A stretch of DNA of 35,738 nucleotides, taken from positions 1-35,738 of the forward strand of contig CALDVP010000151.1 in NCBI GenBank assembly GCA_937924195.1. Direction: 5' to 3'. Under the pieces are notes generated by a model, which worked only from the letters and a program-made list of their open reading frames with translations, was not told the origin of the DNA and did not search any database. The stretch comes from an uncultured Lysobacterales bacterium (GTDB lineage Bacteria > Pseudomonadota > Gammaproteobacteria > Xanthomonadales > Ahniellaceae). The first letter of the stretch is position 1; every line of letters starts with the position of its first letter. Made by a program: the position numbers and the translations under genes. Positions 18,645-27,051 of the stretch are shown here, piece after piece.

Positions 18645-19907
18645 ATGTTGCAGAAAACGACCGAACGATTTCATAAAAGCCCTTCATTGAACGAAGTGCG
18701 TTACGAGATCCGCGGCGAACTCGCGCATCGGGCACGCGAGCTCGAGGCCCGGGGCCATCGGATCGACCGCCTCAATATCGGCAACCCTGGCATCTATGGC
18801 TTCCGCACACCCGAGCACCTGCGCGAGGCCGTTGCGGCACGCTTGCCGAACAGCGAGGCTTATTGTCAAGAGCAAGGACTGCTCGAGGCCCGCGATGCGA
18901 TCGTCGCCCAGCAGCGCCGCCGTGGCGTCGGCAATGCCACGGTCGAGACGACCTTTATCGGCAATGGCGTCAGCGAATTGATCGATGTGGCGCTGCGCGG
19001 CCTGCTGGCGCCAGGCGACGAGGTGCTGGTGCCCGCGCCCGACTACCCGCTTTGGACCGCGAGCGTGATCCTGAATGGCGGACAGCCGGTGCACTACGCG
19101 TGCCCGCCCGAGGGTGAATTCCTACCCGACGTCGCCGAGCTCGAGGCCCTGGTGACGCCACGGACGCGCGCGCTGGTCGTGATCAACCCGAACAATCCGA
19201 CCGGCGCGGTCTATCCGGAAGACCTACTGCGTCGCCTCGCAGCCTTCGCCGCGCGCCACGGGCTGGTGTTGATGAGCGACGAGATCTACGACGAGATCAC
19301 CTATGACGGCGCGCGCTTCCATCCCATCGCGCCGATGGCAGCGGACACGCTGTGTCTGACCTTTGGAGGTCTCTCGAAGGTTCATCGCGCCTGCGGCTAC
19401 CGGGTCGGCTGGTTGTCACTGTCCGGCGCCGTCGATCGCGCCGACGACTACGTCCATGGCCTGGTGCTGCTGGCCGCGCTTCGCCTGTGCAGCAACGTCC
19501 CGGCGCAGTGGGCGATCGTGCCGGCGCTCGAGGGCCCGGACACGATCGCCGACCTGGTCCGACCGGGCGGGCGCCTTCATGCGTCGCGAAGTGCGGTGCA
19601 TGACGCGGTGGCACGAAGCGAATTCCTCGATGCCCCGCGATCCGACGGTGCGCTCTACGCCTTTCCCGGCGTCGACACGACGCGGATCCCGGGCTTCGAC
19701 GACCACGCATTCGCGCTCTCGCTGCTCGAGCGCGAGCACCTACTGCTGGTTCCCGGCTCGAGTTTCAACGTCCCCTATCGCAACCGCTTCCGGGTGACCT
19801 TGTTGCCCGAGGCCGCGGCCCTCGCCGAGCACTTCGCGCGCATCGAACGGGAACTCGGGCGGCTGGCCGACGCGGCATGGTCGTCACGACGCGTCGCCAG
19901 CGCATGA
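18645..19907 (+). CDS. PLP-dependent aminotransferase, AlaA/AlaT type
   Basis: 420 residues. Close in blocks to E. coli AlaA (glutamate-pyruvate transaminase): YEIRGELAHRARELEARGHRIDRLNIGNP, YIGNGVSELI-like FIGNGVSELID, VPAPDYPLWTASV, VINPNNPTGAVYPEDLL, SDEIYDEITYD, and GLSKVHRACGYRVGW where Lys245 should form the PLP Schiff base. AlaA has GLSKTYRVAGFRQGW there, so Tyr/Val are replaced by His/Ala. The enzyme probably makes alanine from pyruvate and glutamate in the cytosol. Its stop overlaps the start of the SGNH hydrolase (ATGA). It is divergent from dnaA with a 119-bp spacer. Substrate preference cannot be decided from sequence. Confidence 0.87.
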   Translation: MLQKTTERFHKSPSLNEVRYEIRGELAHRARELEARGHRIDRLNIGNPGIYGFRTPEHLREAVAARLPNSEAYCQEQGLLEARDAIVAQQRRRGVGNATVETTFIGNGVSELIDVALRGLLAPGDEVLVPAPDYPLWTASVILNGGQPVHYACPPEGEFLPDVAELEALVTPRTRALVVINPNNPTGAVYPEDLLRRLAAFAARHGLVLMSDEIYDEITYDGARFHPIAPMAADTLCLTFGGLSKVHRACGYRVGWLSLSGAVDRADDYVHGLVLLAALRLCSNVPAQWAIVPALEGPDTIADLVRPGGRLHASRSAVHDAVARSEFLDAPRSDGALYAFPGVDTTRIPGFDDHAFALSLLEREHLLLVPGSSFNVPYRNRFRVTLLPEAAALAEHFARIERELGRLADAAWSSRRVASA

Positions 19908-20557
19908 CCGCGGCGTCGCCGGCACGCGGCAGCTGGCATCGATCGAACCCGTTGCGGCTGCTGGCCCTCGGCGATTCGTACACGCTCGGCGAGGGCGTCC
20001 CACCCGACGCCGCGTGGCCGGCGCGCCTGGTCGCAGCGCTCGAGGCGCGAGGCATTCGGGCGCTGGCGCCAACCCGCATCGCGACGACCGGTTGGACCAC
20101 GACCGAACTGGCCGAGGCGATCGAGGGCGCCGCGCTGGCGCCACCCTATGACCTCGTCACCATCCTCATCGGCGTCAACGACCAGTACCGGAACTGGCCG
20201 GAACCCGAGTTCGCGCCGCGGCACGCGGCGCTGCTCGATCGCGCAATCGCGCTGGCGGGCGGGGATGCGAGGCGCTGCGTCGTGATCTCGATCCCGGATT
20301 GGAGCGTCACGCCTTTCGCCGCCGGCGATCCCCGCGGTCGCGTGGCCATCTCCGCTGCGATCGACCGCTACAACGCGATGGCAAAGGCCAATGCGGCCGC
20401 TCGCGGCACGCCCTTCGTCGATGTCACCGGCCTGACTCGGGACCCGGCACTCGCGAGCGCGCTGGCCGACGACGGGCTGCATCCGTCCGCGGCGCAATAC
20501 GAGACGTGGGTGCACCGCGCCATCGCGCCCGCCGTGCACACCGCCCTCGGCGTCTGA
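19904..20557 (+). CDS. SGNH/GDSL-family hydrolase
   Basis: 217 residues from the ATG at 19904. SGNH blocks: GDSYT with nucleophile Ser25 (block I), TGWTT (block II region), GVNDQYRN (block III Asn) and DGLHPSAAQYE near residue 195 (block V Asp and His). Family members are esterases, lipases or acyl hydrolases. No signal peptide is seen, so it is probably cytosolic. The chosen start gives an ATGA overlap with the aminotransferase stop, indicating translational coupling; an alternative ATG at 19877 adds nine residues. Substrate is unknown. It ends 52 bp from the convergent OmpA-like gene. Confidence 0.87.
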   Translation: MTAASPARGSWHRSNPLRLLALGDSYTLGEGVPPDAAWPARLVAALEARGIRALAPTRIATTGWTTTELAEAIEGAALAPPYDLVTILIGVNDQYRNWPEPEFAPRHAALLDRAIALAGGDARRCVVISIPDWSVTPFAAGDPRGRVAISAAIDRYNAMAKANAAARGTPFVDVTGLTRDPALASALADDGLHPSAAQYETWVHRAIAPAVHTALGV

Positions 20558-20569
20558 TGCACCGAAGCG

Positions 20570-20593
20570 GGTCGCCCGTCGGCGCGGGCGACC
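20570..20593. terminator. Hairpin between convergent SGNH hydrolase and OmpA-like genes
   Basis: GGTCGCCCG (20570-20578) pairs perfectly with CGGGCGACC (20585-20593) around 6 nt, centred in the 52-bp gap between two stop codons. It could end both transcripts, but neither strand has a T-run after the stem. Confidence 0.5.
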
Positions 20594-20609
20594 TCGCGCC
20601 CGGTCGGGC

Positions 20610-23219
20610 TCAGATCGGGCAGGACTTCGCCGTCACGGTCGCGCCGGCTCCGAACTCGCGCCGGATCACGACCCGAGCCGATGCAGTGAGGCCCGCGGTA
20701 TTGCGGATCGTGTAGGTGAAGGCGTCAGCGCCGCAAAAGCTTGGTCGTGGCGTATAGCGCACCGTGCCATCCGGAAGGATCTCGGCGCTGCCGCGGATCG
20801 GATTCGTGACTGCGATGACGGTGAGCGCCAGGCCCTGTGGATCGCGGTCGTTCGCGAGCACCGGGATCACGACCGGGGCGAGGTCATAGGCGCCCGGCAC
20901 GATGCCCTCGTCGTCGACCGCGATCGGCGGCAGCGGTGACGCCACGCTGATCGTTAGCGTGGATGAAGCTTCGACGCCCGCGTTGTTGCGGATGCGATAG
21001 CGCAGGACTTCGACGCCGAAGAAGGTCGCCGACGGCCGGTAGGTCACCCGACCGTCGGGCGTGAAGGTGACCATGCCGTTGGCTGCGCCTTCGACCGCGA
21101 TCAGCGTCAGCACGTCCTGCGCGGGGTCGGTGTCGTTCGCGAGCACGTCGACCGTCACCGGTGTTGCGAACGGCGTCGCAACGCTGTCCGGGTTGGCGAC
21201 CGGCGGATCGGCGACGACCGTGATCTCGATGCGCCCTTCGGCCTCGATACCGGCTGCGTTGCGGATGCGGTACGAAAAGCGGTCGACGCCGGCGAAGCCC
21301 GTGCGAGGGGTGTAGGTGACGCGTCCCGTCGCGGTGAAGCTGACCGTTCCGTGCGCGGGATTCTCGACCGCGATCAGGGTCAGCGCATCTCCGGCCGGAT
21401 CGGTGTCGTTGGCGAGGACGTCAAAGGTGACCGCCGTGTTGCGGCGGGTCGTGGCGGCATCGGGGTTCGCGACTGGCGCTGCGGCAACGACCGTGATTCG
21501 CACGGTCGCGGTCGCCGTCAGCGCGCCGTCGCTGATCGTATAGGTGAAGCTGTCGGCCCCGACGAATCCGGTCCGCGGCACGTACCGGACGGTGCTGCCC
21601 GAGATCGATGCGGTGCCGTTCGCCGGCATCGAAACCGCCGCGATGGTCAGCGTGTCGCCGTCGGGGTCGGAGTCGTTCGCGAGCACCGCGACCGCGACGC
21701 CTGGCGAGTTCCGCGGGACCGTTGCGAGATCGTCCACCGCCACGGGCGGCCGGTTGACCAGCACCTGTGGGCCCAGCGTCTCGACGGCCTCGACCGTCTC
21801 GATCCGGTAGACGTCGACCGTGCGCTTGTGCGCGACCGGATTGCGCAGTGCACGCTCGATCCACGCCGCCGGCACCGCGACCGGCTCGCGCTTCCAGCTC
21901 ACACGGATCTCGGGCGGCAACGGCGCACCCGGCTCGATCCGCTCCTCGACGGTGAGGAAGGAAACATCGACCCGGCGGTTCTTGGCCCGATTGGCCGGGC
22001 CGTCGTTCGGAAAGCGCGGCTCGACCTCGCCGGCACCACGGACGTCGATCTCGGCTGCGTCGACGCCTTGAGCGACCAGGAAGTCGGCCACGGCGCGCGC
22101 TCGGCGCTCGGAGAGGCCCAGGTTGTAGGCCGACGGACCAAGATCGCAGGTGTGGCCGGTGACGGCGATCCGCGAGACGCGCCGATCGGAGCGCAGCGCA
22201 TCGACGATCGCCGCGAGCTCGGCACGGTCGGATTCACTTAGGGCAAAACGGTCGAAGTCGAAGAAGGCCGCGGCGTCCATCCCGATCTCGTTGCGCACCA
22301 CCACCGGCTCCGGCTCGGGAGCGGGAACTTCCTCGCGCACTTCGACCTCACGGTAGGGTTCGACCGGTCGCCAGGCCGCGCTGCCGCCGAAGTCGTAGCG
22401 CCACCACAGCCACGCCCGGGTGTCGCGCTCGTCGAGTACGAAATCGCCGTCTCGGCGCAACGTTTCCACGGTCAGCGCGAAGCTCGAGCCGCTGCCCGGC
22501 AGGAACTTCTCGAGTCCCAGCGAGAGCGTGCTCTGGCGCGAGCCGAAATCGCCCCACTCGTGGTCGAGGCCACCGCGCACGCGCAGCGACGCGTCGTCGA
22601 ACCAGCGCCCCACGCGCGCGCCGACGCCGTGGTCGTAGGCCTTCTCGAAGGCGCGCGTGGTCGTGGTCAGCGTGCGCTGCTGGGTGAAGGGCCGGCCGGT
22701 CGGCGTCGTTCCGGTGATGGTCGCGCGGTCGATCACGACCCGGGTGTCGACCAGCCGCTCGTCGGTCAGGCCCGCGGACAGCTGCAGGTCGCCAAACCAG
22801 CGCTCCTGCTCGAGCCCGAAGCCGAGGGTCGCCTTGCGGTCGTCGAAGGGGTTCTGGTCGATCGCGACGAAGGCCTTGCCGACGCGCACCGTCTCCGGGC
22901 GCTCGATCGTGTCCTCGCGGGTCGCCCCGCCGAGCAGCCAATGGCGACCCAACTTGATGCCGCCAGCCCCGCCCTGGCCGAACCAGCCCTCGGCGAGCCA
23001 TGCAGAACGGCCGTCGTCGCCGAACACGGCGAGGAACTCGCCGCTGGCATCCCCGTCGTCGGTGAAGCCGAGGCCGATGCGGGTGTTCGCGCCGACATAG
23101 CTGATCGGGATCGCGGCGCTGCCGGCCTCAGACGCCGACGCAGGGCTCGGCGCCTGCGCGGGCGCGGTTCCGGCGATGGCAAGCAGCAACGGGGCCAGCA
23201 TGGCGACGAGACGGCGCAT
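20610..23219 (-). CDS. Composite outer-envelope protein: signal peptide, barrel-like region, OmpA domain, four Ig-like repeats
   Basis: 869 residues from the ATG at 23219, chosen because GGAGG lies 5 bp upstream; an ATG at 23231 would overlap that site. A Sec signal (RRLVAMLAPLLLAIAGTAPAQA) is followed by ~250 residues of alternating, Trp/Gly-rich sequence resembling an outer-membrane barrel (IPISYVGANTRIGLGF ... WLWWRYDFGG). An OmpA-like peptidoglycan-binding domain spans about 312-420 (FFDFDRFALSES, VTGHTCDLG, NLGLSERRARAV, NRAKNRRVDVSF). Four tandem Ig-like repeats (Big_9/cadherin-like) follow at about 491-577, 581-669, 673-759 and 765-852, each with VLANDxDPxxxxLT and GxVxYxPR..F. It probably tethers outer membrane to cell wall and displays the repeats. 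Whether the repeats sit inside or outside the cell is unresolved. Two Cys near the C-terminus could form a disulfide. Confidence 0.8.
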   Translation of the reverse strand: MRRLVAMLAPLLLAIAGTAPAQAPSPASASEAGSAAIPISYVGANTRIGLGFTDDGDASGEFLAVFGDDGRSAWLAEGWFGQGGAGGIKLGRHWLLGGATREDTIERPETVRVGKAFVAIDQNPFDDRKATLGFGLEQERWFGDLQLSAGLTDERLVDTRVVIDRATITGTTPTGRPFTQQRTLTTTTRAFEKAYDHGVGARVGRWFDDASLRVRGGLDHEWGDFGSRQSTLSLGLEKFLPGSGSSFALTVETLRRDGDFVLDERDTRAWLWWRYDFGGSAAWRPVEPYREVEVREEVPAPEPEPVVVRNEIGMDAAAFFDFDRFALSESDRAELAAIVDALRSDRRVSRIAVTGHTCDLGPSAYNLGLSERRARAVADFLVAQGVDAAEIDVRGAGEVEPRFPNDGPANRAKNRRVDVSFLTVEERIEPGAPLPPEIRVSWKREPVAVPAAWIERALRNPVAHKRTVDVYRIETVEAVETLGPQVLVNRPPVAVDDLATVPRNSPGVAVAVLANDSDPDGDTLTIAAVSMPANGTASISGSTVRYVPRTGFVGADSFTYTISDGALTATATVRITVVAAAPVANPDAATTRRNTAVTFDVLANDTDPAGDALTLIAVENPAHGTVSFTATGRVTYTPRTGFAGVDRFSYRIRNAAGIEAEGRIEITVVADPPVANPDSVATPFATPVTVDVLANDTDPAQDVLTLIAVEGAANGMVTFTPDGRVTYRPSATFFGVEVLRYRIRNNAGVEASSTLTISVASPLPPIAVDDEGIVPGAYDLAPVVIPVLANDRDPQGLALTVIAVTNPIRGSAEILPDGTVRYTPRPSFCGADAFTYTIRNTAGLTASARVVIRREFGAGATVTAKSCPI

Positions 23220-23233
23220 GAAAACCTCCATGA

Positions 23234-23252
23234 TGGCCTGGCGGTCAGGCCA
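23234..23252 (-). promoter_or_regulatory. Leader hairpin upstream of the OmpA-like gene
   Basis: TGGCCTG and CAGGCCA (23234-23240 and 23246-23252) form a perfect 7-bp stem with a 5-nt loop. The stem ends 4 bp before the Shine-Dalgarno GGAGG (23225-23229 on the minus strand), a position where it could influence translation or mRNA stability. Confidence 0.4.
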
Positions 23253-23361
23253 GTTGGCACAAGGTTACCCCTTCGTGAAGGCGGCCGTCGGGACACGGTG
23301 CACGGATCATCTGCCTTCGACCTGGTTGGCATCGGTTCCGAACCCCGGCTGCGCGCGTCGG

Positions 23362-23367
23362 CATAAT
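23362..23367 (+). promoter_or_regulatory. Candidate -10 box (CATAAT) for the glutaredoxin fusion gene
   Basis: CATAAT matches five of six -10 consensus bases, about 50 bp upstream of the ATG at 23418; no good -35 is visible at 16-18 bp. Confidence 0.3.
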
Positions 23368-23417
23368 CTCGGCATCTCGATCGACCTTGATCGATCCCCA
23401 GCCAGCTGGAGCCCCGC

Positions 23418-24341
23418 ATGTCGCTCGATCCCGCCCTCCACGCCCGTATCCACGGCCTCGTCACGAGCCAGCGCGTCGTGTTGTTCATGAAAGGCACGCG
23501 CCAGAGTCCACGCTGCGGCTTCTCAGCCGCGGCCGTCGGCGCGCTCGATGCGGTCGTCGATGACTACCTGACCATCGACGTGCTTGCCGACGAGGAGGTG
23601 CGCCAGGGCATCAAGGCCTACGGCAACTGGCCGACGATCCCGCAGCTCTACATCGACGGCGACCTGATCGGCGGCAGCGACATCATCCAGCAGATGCTGA
23701 ATACCGGCGATCTGCACCGCGCGCTCGGCCTCGAGCCGCCGGCGCGCATCACGCCGCGCATCGCGATCACCGAGGCTGCTGCCAAGGCGATCCGAGCGGC
23801 GATTCCCGACGGCGGCGACGAGGTGCTGCACCTGGCGATCGACGGCGCCTTCCGTCCGCAATTTCTGTTGAAGCCGGCAAGTGGCCACGAGATCGTCGCC
23901 GAATCGAACGGAATCCGGGTGCACCTCGATGCCGCCAGCGCGTGCCGCGCCGACGGCCTCGAGATCGACTGGGTCGACGGCGTCCGCGGCCAGGGCCTCA
24001 CGATCCGCAATCCGAACGCGCCGCCGACGGTCGAGGCGATCGATGTCGTCGAACTCAAGCGCCGCCTCGACGCCGGAGCGGTCACGGTGGTCGATGTGCG
24101 TCCGGCGGACGACCGCGCGCGCGCGCCGTTTCCGGGCGCGGTCGTCTTGGAAGACGGCGAGCTCGAGCGGCTCTCGGCGCTGCCGAAGGACACGCCGCTC
24201 GCCTTCCTGTGCCACTTCGGCAATTCGAGCCGTGGTGCTGCGGAGCACTTCCGCAGTCTCGGCTTCACCCGCGTTGCGAACGTCGAGGGCGGCATCGATG
24301 CGTGGTCTCGCGAGATCGACCCGACGGTGCCGCGCTATTGA
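23418..24341 (+). CDS. Fusion: monothiol glutaredoxin (Grx4) + degenerate A-type Fe-S carrier-like domain + rhodanese
   Basis: 307 residues, cytosolic. Residues 1-105 are a Grx4-type glutaredoxin with MKGT and the active site CGFS (Cys33), WPTIPQLYIDGDLIGGSDI, the class that binds [2Fe-2S] with glutathione. Residues about 112-203 resemble an IscA/HesB fold (RIAITEAAAKAIRAAI ... GLTIRNPNAPP), but the CxC and partner cysteines of true A-type carriers are absent, so cluster binding there is unlikely. Residues about 206-307 are a single rhodanese domain with the loop CHFGNSSRG (Cys265), as in GlpE. GGAG at 23408-23411 supports the start. The protein probably links Fe-S handling to sulfur transfer. 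Confidence 0.9.
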   Translation: MSLDPALHARIHGLVTSQRVVLFMKGTRQSPRCGFSAAAVGALDAVVDDYLTIDVLADEEVRQGIKAYGNWPTIPQLYIDGDLIGGSDIIQQMLNTGDLHRALGLEPPARITPRIAITEAAAKAIRAAIPDGGDEVLHLAIDGAFRPQFLLKPASGHEIVAESNGIRVHLDAASACRADGLEIDWVDGVRGQGLTIRNPNAPPTVEAIDVVELKRRLDAGAVTVVDVRPADDRARAPFPGAVVLEDGELERLSALPKDTPLAFLCHFGNSSRGAAEHFRSLGFTRVANVEGGIDAWSREIDPTVPRY

Positions 24342-24484
24342 GACGCCAGTTGGATGACGGCTGGACGGCGCTTTGCGCACCCGGAGCACCAGATTCACTC
24401 CGGGACGTGTGAGCCACGTCACATCCTGATCCCTGGCGCGCGGAGGGCCGGTCCGCTGACCGGACCAACTGGGCATCCAAAACC

Positions 24485-24522
24485 GTGAAGTGCTTCACAG
24501 CGTGCGCTACCAGCGTTAGATT
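24485..24522 (+). promoter_or_regulatory. Candidate promoter with overlapping inverted repeat, upstream of lipoprotein gene
   Basis: TTCACA (-35, 24494-24499) and TAGATT (-10, 24517-24522) are 17 bp apart. The inverted repeat GTGAAG-TG-CTTCAC (24485-24498) covers the -35 box, a layout expected for a repressor operator. The implied start is about 40 bp before the lipoprotein ATG. Confidence 0.45.
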
Positions 24523-24568
24523 GCAGCGGTGCGTCACGGGTGCACCGATCAGGGTGCGGGAGGGCCCG

Positions 24569-24880
24569 ATGAGACGATGGATCGGCACGGGATTCGCCGC
24601 TGTCCTGCTGTCCGGATGCGGCGGGGGCAGCGACCCCGCCGTGGTCGCCTGCGAAAAGGCGATCGCCGAGCAGCTCCAGGGTCGCGCGTTTACGCTCGAC
24701 CGCGCGGACATGGCGCGCAAACTCATCCGGACCGGCGATACGGGCGAGATCAACTCCACCATCTGGTTCAACAAGGACCTGCCCAACGAGCTGGCGCAGA
24801 CCTACACCTGCCACGTGCTGTACGACGCGGCGAACCCGAAAGCGGACCCGGCGGTCACCAGTCTGCGATTCCAGTGGTGA
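24569..24880 (+). CDS. Small lipoprotein of unknown function
   Basis: 103 residues. Signal peptide MRRWIGTGFAAVLLSGC with lipobox LLSGC (Cys17), followed by Gly-rich linker and a small domain (VACEKAIAEQLQGRAFTLDRADMARK ... TIWFNKDLPNELAQTYTCHVLY) with two Cys, likely a disulfide, at about 32 and 87. The residue after Cys is Gly, so outer-membrane sorting is expected. The start at 24569 has GGAGG at 24559-24563; an open extension to 24485 runs through the promoter. I do not recognise the family. It converges on the AMP nucleosidase gene. Confidence 0.75.
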   Translation: MRRWIGTGFAAVLLSGCGGGSDPAVVACEKAIAEQLQGRAFTLDRADMARKLIRTGDTGEINSTIWFNKDLPNELAQTYTCHVLYDAANPKADPAVTSLRFQW

Positions 24881-24984
24881 GCGCGGCGCAAGGACTGCAT
24901 CGCTCGTTTCCCGGAACGCGGCTCCCGGCGCCTGAGCCGGCGCGCGCCGAGCATCGATCATCAGCCGGTCCCGCGCGGCCGGAT

Positions 24985-25761
24985 CTACTCATCGAAGCGT
25001 AGGTGCTTGACGCTCTTGCCGTGGCGGCGGATCAGGCGCAGCGCCTCGATGCCGATGCGGATGTGCTTCTCGACGAAGTGTTCGGTCACGATCCGGTCCG
25101 AGGCCTCGGTCTTGACGCCCTCGGGCACCATCGGCTGATCGGACACCAGCAGCAGGGCGCCGGTCGGGATCGAGTTCGCGAAGCCGGCCGCGAACACGGT
25201 CGCGGTCTCCATGTCGATCGCCATGCAGCGCAAACGTCGGAGGTAGTCCTTGAACTGCTCGTCGTGCTCCCAGACGCGGCGATTGGTGGTGTAGACCGTA
25301 CCGGTCCAGTAGTCGTGGTCGAGGTCGCGGATCATCGTCGAGACCGCGCGCTGCAGCGCGAAAGCCGGTAGCGCCGGCACCTCGGGCGGAAGATAGTCGT
25401 TGCTGGTGCCCTCGCCGCGGATCGCCGCGATCGGCAGCACCAGATCGCCGAGCTGGTTCTTCCGCTTGAGTCCGCCGCATTTGCCGAGGAACAGCACCGC
25501 CTTGGGCCCGACCGCCGACAGCAGGTCCATGACCGTGGCCGCATTGGCGCTGCCCATGCCGAAGTTGATCATCGTGATGCCGTCCGCGGTCGCGCTCGGC
25601 ATCGGGCGTTCGACGCCCCGGATCTCGGCGCCGGTGGCCGCCGCGAAATTCGCAAGGTAGTTGCCGAAGTTGGTCAGCAGCACATGTTGACCGAATTCGT
25701 CCAGTGGCACGCCGGTGTAGCGTGGCAACCAGTTGCTGACGATCTCGCGCTTGTCCTTCAT
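24985..25761 (-). CDS. amn: AMP nucleosidase (short form)
   Basis: 258 residues. A nucleoside-phosphorylase-fold enzyme hydrolysing AMP to adenine and ribose 5-phosphate. Family blocks: LLTNFGNYLANFAAATGAEIRGVERPMPSA (split as LLTNFGNYLANF and GVERPMPSA), MINFGMGSANAATVMD, FLGKCGGLK, MAIDMETATVFAAGFANSIPTGALLLVSDQPMVPEGVKTEASD (around Met186 in METAT and the Asp of VSDQ). It is about half the length of E. coli Amn, lacking the N-terminal regulatory domain, as in the short bacterial form. The start overlaps the stop of the diguanylate cyclase ORF (ATGA), so they share an mRNA. Confidence 0.85.
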   Translation of the reverse strand: MKDKREIVSNWLPRYTGVPLDEFGQHVLLTNFGNYLANFAAATGAEIRGVERPMPSATADGITMINFGMGSANAATVMDLLSAVGPKAVLFLGKCGGLKRKNQLGDLVLPIAAIRGEGTSNDYLPPEVPALPAFALQRAVSTMIRDLDHDYWTGTVYTTNRRVWEHDEQFKDYLRRLRCMAIDMETATVFAAGFANSIPTGALLLVSDQPMVPEGVKTEASDRIVTEHFVEKHIRIGIEALRLIRRHGKSVKHLRFDE

Positions 25762-26972
25762 CCCAAGCTCCCCGAAAACGACAGGAGATTATTTCCGGAG
25801 CCAGCGCCTCCGTCAGCCGGCACCACGAAGACCTGATCACGACCGCTCGCTTTGGCGGTCAGCAAAGCACGGTCTGCCTGCGCAATCGCGGTATCGATCG
25901 CCACATGACCTGTGGCCATCGTGACGCCGAAGCTGGCGCTGAGATCGAGACGCCGTGAGTCTGATGGCTCGAGGTGGTGCAGCGCCAGGCGAGCGCTCTC
26001 GGCGAGGCGCGCGGCTTCCTCGAGGGCGGTGTCAGGAAGCAGGAGCAGAAACTCCTCGCCGCCGACGCGGGCGGCAAGTCCTCCGGGCGGGACCAGACAC
26101 TCCAGCACTCGCGCAACAGCGACCAGGACATCGTCACCGGCGGCGTGACCGTATTGATCGTTGATCGATTTGAAGTGGTCGACGTCGAGCAAGATCACGC
26201 CCAATGATGACCCGGCTTGGCGAGCGCGATCGAGCCATGCCTGGCCGCAACCCATCGCGACGCGCCGATTCGCAAGCCCGGCCAAGGGATCGGTGTCGGC
26301 CAGATGGCGAGTCTCCGCGATCAACCGGCTCACCGTCGCATCGAGCAAGGCCAGATCCTTGAACAGCACAAAACCTACGTACGTCAGCAGCGTCAGCCCG
26401 TGGATGAATCCGGCAGCGAGGAAACCCGCCATGGGCGGCCCCATGGCGGACCAGAGCCAGCGCCAGAGCAGAATGACACCGAAGGTACCAAAGACCCAGG
26501 CGATGGGCCGGAGCCGGGATCGCTCCGGCCCGGCCAGCCGGAACACATCGGTCGCGATCCACGCACGGCCAAGCGCGGCACATCCGGTGTACCAGAGCAC
26601 GCGGGCTTGCACCGAGGGATCGACGAAGCTGTACCAGCTCGACGCCAGCGCCATCGGGATCAGGAGCCACAAGGGCGAGCGCCAGGCCGGTCAGCCGGCG
26701 TTGGCGGAGCGACAAAGGCCCAGGTGATTGAGGAGCAGACCACTGAGCGCCGCGACATTCGCGACGACGATCGTCATCACCTCGGGTAGTTCGCCCCGGA
26801 GCGCCACCAGTGCCATCGAGACTCCCGGCGGGGCGTTGGCCGATGCGATATACGCAAGGCCGGAGAACCGCCCCTGTCGGGCGCTCCAACGCAGCCAAGC
26901 CGCTGCGTTGACCAGTGCCACGATGGCGACGACGATCAGCAGCGTGCGGATATCGAGAAGCTGGCCCATCAC
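25758..26972 (-). pseudogene. Membrane diguanylate cyclase (GGDEF) gene interrupted by an in-frame TGA
   Basis: Two open segments lie in the same frame. The N-terminal part (26972-26691, 93 residues, starting MMGQLLDIRTLLIVVAIVALV) looks like the start of a multi-span sensor of GGDEF proteins. It ends at a TGA at 26691-26693. The second part, in the same frame with a TTG start possible at 26672, continues with further hydrophobic spans and a GGDEF domain whose signature is GGEEF (an active form), preceded by DPLAGLANRR and LLDVDHFKSINDQYGHAAGD. Read through, the product would be about 404 residues, normal for the family. Possibilities: inactivating nonsense mutation, reinitiation at TTG giving a truncated but catalytic enzyme, or a sequencing error. 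No frameshift is needed. Confidence 0.75.
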
Positions 26973-27051
26973 GGCGCCCTCGCGGTCGCGACCGTCCCGG
27001 CCCTGGTCTCGGGGGGCGTCGATCCACGCGTCATACCCCGCGAGCGCCCAT

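Noticed and set aside
24485-24568. Upstream extension of the small lipoprotein
   Set aside because: It would bury the lipoprotein signal and overlaps the promoter-like sequence; GGAGG precedes the ATG at 24569.
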